A stretch of 7,512 nt of DNA from NCBI GenBank assembly GCA_025361995.1, contig JANYIP010000210.1, positions 1 through 7,512 on the forward strand. Direction: 5' to 3'. Positions 4,795-7,512 of this stretch are shown in pieces; the first letter of the stretch is position 1, and each line of letters begins with the position of its first letter. The stretch comes from Streptomycetales bacterium. Its GTDB lineage: Bacteria; Actinomycetota; Actinomycetes; Prado026. The position numbers and the translations under genes were made by a program. Under the pieces are notes generated by a model, which searched no databases, was not told the DNA's origin, and saw only the letters and a program-made list of their open reading frames with translations.

Positions 4795-6927
4795 ATGTCA
4801 AGAGCTCGCTCGCGCACACAGCGGTTCCAGACGACGGCGTACGTTGGGCCGTTCCTCGCGATCGGCCTACTCGTCATGGCTGGACGCCCGGCTGATGCGA
4901 CCGGGACGGACACGGTCGACGAGATCACCGCGAACTACGGCGACGATGCAGCGACCAGCGTCTGGCTGCACTGGCGCGGAGCCGAGACAGCACTGAGCTA
5001 CGGGACCGACGCCACGTATGGCGCGACCGTAACAGCCTCGCCCAGCCCGATCACCCCGGTGGACGTCCCAGGTCCGTTCGAACAGGTCGAGCTCACTGGC
5101 TTGCTCCCCGGCACCGTCTACCACTACCAGATCGGCGCCACCGGGGCCGACCACCAGGTCGAGACGGCACCGACCGGGGACGCGATCTGGGACGACATCG
5201 CTGACACCGGGTCCACGTACTACCTGCCGGGCTCGGTGGCCACCTGCAACAAGAGCTGGATGGCCTCGGTCTGGCAGCAGATGGCCGCGGACAATGCCGA
5301 TGTCTATACCCACGGCGGCGACGTCTCCTACGCCAACGAGTGCGGGAACCCCGCGTCCCATCAGCTCTTCAACGACATCGCACCCATCTCGACCAACCGC
5401 GTCATCGAGTTCGCCGAGGGCAACCACGAGTACGGCCCGACGAACTCGACCTCCCCGCCGGGCACCGTCCGTGACTCGTTGGCCAACTACAAGGGCCGCT
5501 GGACGATGGCGCATGCCCAGGTCGAGCCGAACGACATCGCAACCCAGCTCTCACATCCAGGCTGCACCCCCGTCGCCGGCCAGACCACCAACGCCTGCCC
5601 CGGGCAGGACTGGGGCTGGTTCGACGTCGGTCACTACCGATTCATCAGCCGACCGGAACCCGATCCGGGCGCGCTGCCCGACTGGCAGGCCAAGGCGGCA
5701 GTCATCATGGCCGACGCCGAGACGAACCCGAACATCTACGGCGTCATCACCTACGGCCACCGGCCAGCTTGCTCGAGCCTGAAGGACGCATCGGGTGCTT
5801 GGACGAGCGATCCGAACGTCGATGCCGCGGTCAACGCACTCGCTGCGCTCTACAGCCCGACGGCACGCTCGGACGGGAAGTACCTGCTCGACGTGGGCCA
5901 CCACATCCACGGGGCCGAGGTCTGCAGCCCGCTGAACGGGGTATGGGAGCTGACCGATGGAGCCGGCGGGTCGGAAGAGGTCAACTACCTCGCGACCAAC
6001 CCGGCCTCGATCTGGAAGAGCAACCACTTCTCGCACATCAGGGCCCAGCTGACGGGCAACCAGGTGGTGGTCAACTACATCTGCGGCCCGGTCTATCCGA
6101 TCAGTCCGACGCGAGCGGCGCCGTGCACCATGGGCGGGTCGATGTACACGCTCACGATCACCTCACCGGTCGGCGGCGGACCGACCCCGACCCCGACTCC
6201 AACCGACTCGTCCACACCTTCCGCCACCGACTCACCGACCGCTTCGGTCACCCCGACGGACTCAGACACGCCCACTGCCAGCGTCACCCCGACGGTCACG
6301 CCATCAACGACCGCCACCGCGACTCCGCCACCAGCCCCGGTCCAGTACGTGGGGAACATGAGTCTGGAGACCGGTCTGGCGGGATGGGCCGGCGTCTACA
6401 ACTCGAGCTCGCTCAACCGACAAGTGCTCGGCGGGTACGACGGCAGCTACAGCCTCTACTCGGTGAACAGCTCGGCCGGGACGGGGGCCACCGGGTTCTC
6501 CGACAAGCCGCACTGGCTCACCCTGCGCACGGCAGCCGGAGTCACGTACACGGCCGGTGCGCAGGTGTCGGCCGACGTCGCCGGCGAGAAGTTCTCACTC
6601 TGGCTGCGCGAGCTCAGTCCGACCGGCGCCACCGTGGGCTCGAAGACGGTTCCGCTGAACGCCAGCTCGGCGGGCTGGGTGCCCATCACCGCGACCTACA
6701 AAGCGATAGGGAACGGCGACACCCTCGCGTTCTCTCTCAGCGCGTCCAACGTCCCCACCCATCGGGGGTTCCGTGCCGACCTGCTCAGCCTGACGGCACC
6801 CGCGCCGGCGACTCTGCCGACCTCGTCCGCACTCCTGCTGGTCGTCACTCCCACCGGCGGGCTCGTAGGAGTGGTGGCCTATCTCAAACGGTACCGGCCG
6901 CGGCACAAGCGCGGGCACCACCGCTAG
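4795..6927 (+). CDS. Secreted purple acid phosphatase-like metallophosphoesterase with C-terminal jelly-roll-like module
   Basis: From the ATG at 4795 the protein has 710 residues. A signal peptide (Arg-rich start, hydrophobic 15-29, cleavage likely after A33-D-A35) sends it outside. An FN3-like domain typical of purple acid phosphatases follows (about 38-125), then a calcineurin-like phosphoesterase domain (about 130-440). Candidate metal ligands are D137 (DTGS), GDVSY (D176, Y179), GNHE (N210, H211), YGHRP (H322) and VGHHIHGAE (367-375). These match the five motif blocks of the family, which uses a dinuclear metal site to cleave phosphomonoesters. The final motif has an extra His before HIH. 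A Pro/Thr/Ser linker (about 463-515) leads to a roughly 155-residue jelly-roll-like module (NMSLETGLAGW onward, about 519-668), perhaps carbohydrate binding. The end has LPTSS (674-678), a hydrophobic stretch (679-697) and a basic tail (KRYRPRHKRGHHR), suggesting membrane or wall attachment. Substrate is unknown; phosphate scavenging is possible. Confidence 0.88.
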   Translation: MSRARSRTQRFQTTAYVGPFLAIGLLVMAGRPADATGTDTVDEITANYGDDAATSVWLHWRGAETALSYGTDATYGATVTASPSPITPVDVPGPFEQVELTGLLPGTVYHYQIGATGADHQVETAPTGDAIWDDIADTGSTYYLPGSVATCNKSWMASVWQQMAADNADVYTHGGDVSYANECGNPASHQLFNDIAPISTNRVIEFAEGNHEYGPTNSTSPPGTVRDSLANYKGRWTMAHAQVEPNDIATQLSHPGCTPVAGQTTNACPGQDWGWFDVGHYRFISRPEPDPGALPDWQAKAAVIMADAETNPNIYGVITYGHRPACSSLKDASGAWTSDPNVDAAVNALAALYSPTARSDGKYLLDVGHHIHGAEVCSPLNGVWELTDGAGGSEEVNYLATNPASIWKSNHFSHIRAQLTGNQVVVNYICGPVYPISPTRAAPCTMGGSMYTLTITSPVGGGPTPTPTPTDSSTPSATDSPTASVTPTDSDTPTASVTPTVTPSTTATATPPPAPVQYVGNMSLETGLAGWAGVYNSSSLNRQVLGGYDGSYSLYSVNSSAGTGATGFSDKPHWLTLRTAAGVTYTAGAQVSADVAGEKFSLWLRELSPTGATVGSKTVPLNASSAGWVPITATYKAIGNGDTLAFSLSASNVPTHRGFRADLLSLTAPAPATLPTSSALLLVVTPTGGLVGVVAYLKRYRPRHKRGHHR
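6181..6339 (+). repeat. Pro/Thr/Ser-rich linker coding repeat inside the phosphatase gene
   Basis: The DNA begins with tandem CCGACC-like units coding PTPTPTPT and continues with two imperfect copies of a unit, DSPTASVTPT and DSDTPTASVTPT, before ending in Pro-rich sequence. Such linkers join catalytic and binding modules in secreted actinobacterial enzymes and are often O-glycosylated. Copy number is likely to vary between strains. Confidence 0.7.
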
Positions 6928-7023
6928 GCGCCCCAGGACCTCAAGATCGGCTTCTCCGAGGTCGACGCTATGGCTGAGGCGGATCGATCCGGCGTCTCGT
7001 CTTGGCCGTCGAGAGGCATCCCC
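6928..7023 (+). promoter_or_regulatory. Intergenic region before the glycine-rich gene, with RBS and 12-bp palindrome
   Basis: This gap of 96 bp lies between two genes on the same strand. It holds the perfect palindrome CGGATCGATCCG (6980-6991) and a Shine-Dalgarno GAGAGG (7011-7016) 7 nt before the ATG at 7024. No clear -10/-35 pair or T-tailed hairpin was seen, so whether the two genes share a transcript is open. Confidence 0.4.
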
Positions 7024-7512
7024 ATGAACGTCTCCGGGCGCCGCCGAACCAGCATGTCCGCCGTGGTGACTCTGTCCGTCAGCGGCGCGCTCCTCGTGGG
7101 CGCTCAGCTGCCTGCTGCGCAGGCAACGGTCTCACGGACGGTGACCTTCGAGGTCTCCGGTGCTCAAGGTCAGCCAGGCGCGGGTGCGTTCGGCGGGGCC
7201 GGAGCGACCGTCAGCGATTCCGCTCAGCTCCCCGTCGGCCGGGTCGTCCACCTGACCGTCGGCGGCAGCAACGGCTTCAACGGAGGCGGCGCAGGTGGGA
7301 CCCACACCGGGGCGGGTACGGACGGCGGCAGCGGCGGCGGCGGCTCTGACGTACGGATCGGTGGGACCGCCCTTGCGGACCGCGTGCTCGTCGCCGGCGG
7401 AGGCGGCGGAGGCGGCGGCGGGACGAACCTCAACGGCGGTGACGGCGGCGGCGGCGGCATCCAGTCCGCCTTCGACGGCGCGAGCAGCAGCGCGGCAGCC
7501 GGAGCAGGTGGC
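7024..7512 (+). CDS. Secreted glycine-rich protein (3' end beyond window)
   Basis: The frame from ATG 7024 stays open for 163 codons to the window end. The N-terminus MNVSGRRRTSMSAVVTLSVS with SGALLVGAQLPAAQA is a signal peptide, with cleavage likely after AQA (about residue 34). The mature part starts TVSRTVTFEVSGAQGQPGAG and becomes glycine-rich: GGSNGFNGGGAGGTHTG, then SDVRIGG, LADRVLVAGGGGGGGGG and GGDGGGGGIQSAF. The alternation of short beta-like segments with Gly runs and a SDVRxGG motif resembles the extracellular glycine-rich domain family (Gly-rich protein, ALK-receptor-like). A GAGAGG Shine-Dalgarno 7 nt upstream supports the start. Enzymatic activity is not expected. It is probably an extracellular or surface protein and may have further domains beyond the window. 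It follows the secreted phosphatase on the same strand after 96 bp. Frames in the other phases here, including a poly-Pro one on the minus strand, are by-products of the GGC repeats. Confidence 0.8.
   Translation, partial: MNVSGRRRTSMSAVVTLSVSGALLVGAQLPAAQATVSRTVTFEVSGAQGQPGAGAFGGAGATVSDSAQLPVGRVVHLTVGGSNGFNGGGAGGTHTGAGTDGGSGGGGSDVRIGGTALADRVLVAGGGGGGGGGTNLNGGDGGGGGIQSAFDGASSSAAAGAGG
7330..7458 (+). repeat. GGC/GGN triplet-rich low-complexity tract
   Basis: Runs of GGC and GGA codons encode poly-Gly stretches within the glycine-rich protein. Such tracts are prone to slippage and to assembly or sequencing error, so the exact Gly counts should be treated with caution. Confidence 0.6.

Noticed and set aside
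6181..6339. CRISPR-like or satellite repeat array
   Set aside because: The repetition is short-unit and in frame, encoding a Pro/Thr linker. There are no spacers of even length.
5769..6977. 402-codon open frame in another phase within the phosphatase gene
   Set aside because: It is Arg/Gly/His-rich with no domain character, as expected of a shifted frame of a high-GC gene. The overlapping frame carries the phosphatase motifs and linker.
6980..6991. 12-bp palindrome CGGATCGATCCG as a possible operator
   Set aside because: It is short, made of common GATC-type palindromic bases in GC-rich DNA, and has no second copy or promoter context in the window. It is recorded only within the intergenic entry.
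7224..7460. Minus-strand poly-proline frame
   Set aside because: It is the mirror of GGC/GGN glycine codons in the secreted glycine-rich protein.

Overview
The window is GC-rich, with third codon positions strongly biased to G/C. It carries a protein family seen in Actinomycetota (DUF5709) and promoter-to-start spacings typical of leaderless actinobacterial mRNAs. The source is therefore most likely a high-GC actinomycete. This is inferred from sequence character and protein families, without any database comparison.

Left part (1-1613, minus strand). An amidohydrolase of the COG3618 type (L-fuconolactonase / 2-pyrone-4,6-dicarboxylate lactonase-like) is read leftward and runs off the window edge with at most a few C-terminal residues missing. 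Upstream of it in transcription order is a 12-bp inverted repeat. Before that lie two gene remnants joined head to tail. One is a DJ-1/PfpI-family gene that has lost its middle, including the expected nucleophile-Cys region, and is read in three frames. The other is the C-terminal half of a periplasmic sugar-binding protein of an ABC transporter. No transporter ATPase or permease is present in the window.

Centre (1614-4115). A 48-bp divergent control region has a TANNNT -10-like box placed 6-7 nt before the start codon on each side, and nested inverted repeats between them. Rightward follows an intact 817-residue flavoprotein of the dimethylglycine/sarcosine dehydrogenase type: a FAD-dependent DAO domain, a FAO_M linker, and a folate-binding GCV_T plus GCV_T_C tail. 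It probably oxidises an N-methylated glycine or related amine and passes the one-carbon unit to tetrahydrofolate.

Right part (4139-7512). A small acidic DUF5709 protein is convergent with the flavoprotein. Divergent from it is a secreted purple-acid-phosphatase-like metallophosphoesterase with a Pro/Thr linker, a C-terminal jelly-roll-like module and a hydrophobic, basic tail that could anchor it at the surface. It is followed on the same strand by the start of a secreted glycine-rich protein, cut by the window end. These last two look like extracellular proteins. The three parts show no obvious shared pathway.

I see no CRISPR array, tRNA, rRNA, insertion sequence or phage gene, and no convincing undescribed multi-gene system. 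The most unusual items are the fused remnants at 928-1613 and the compact, nearly symmetric divergent promoter at 1614-1661.
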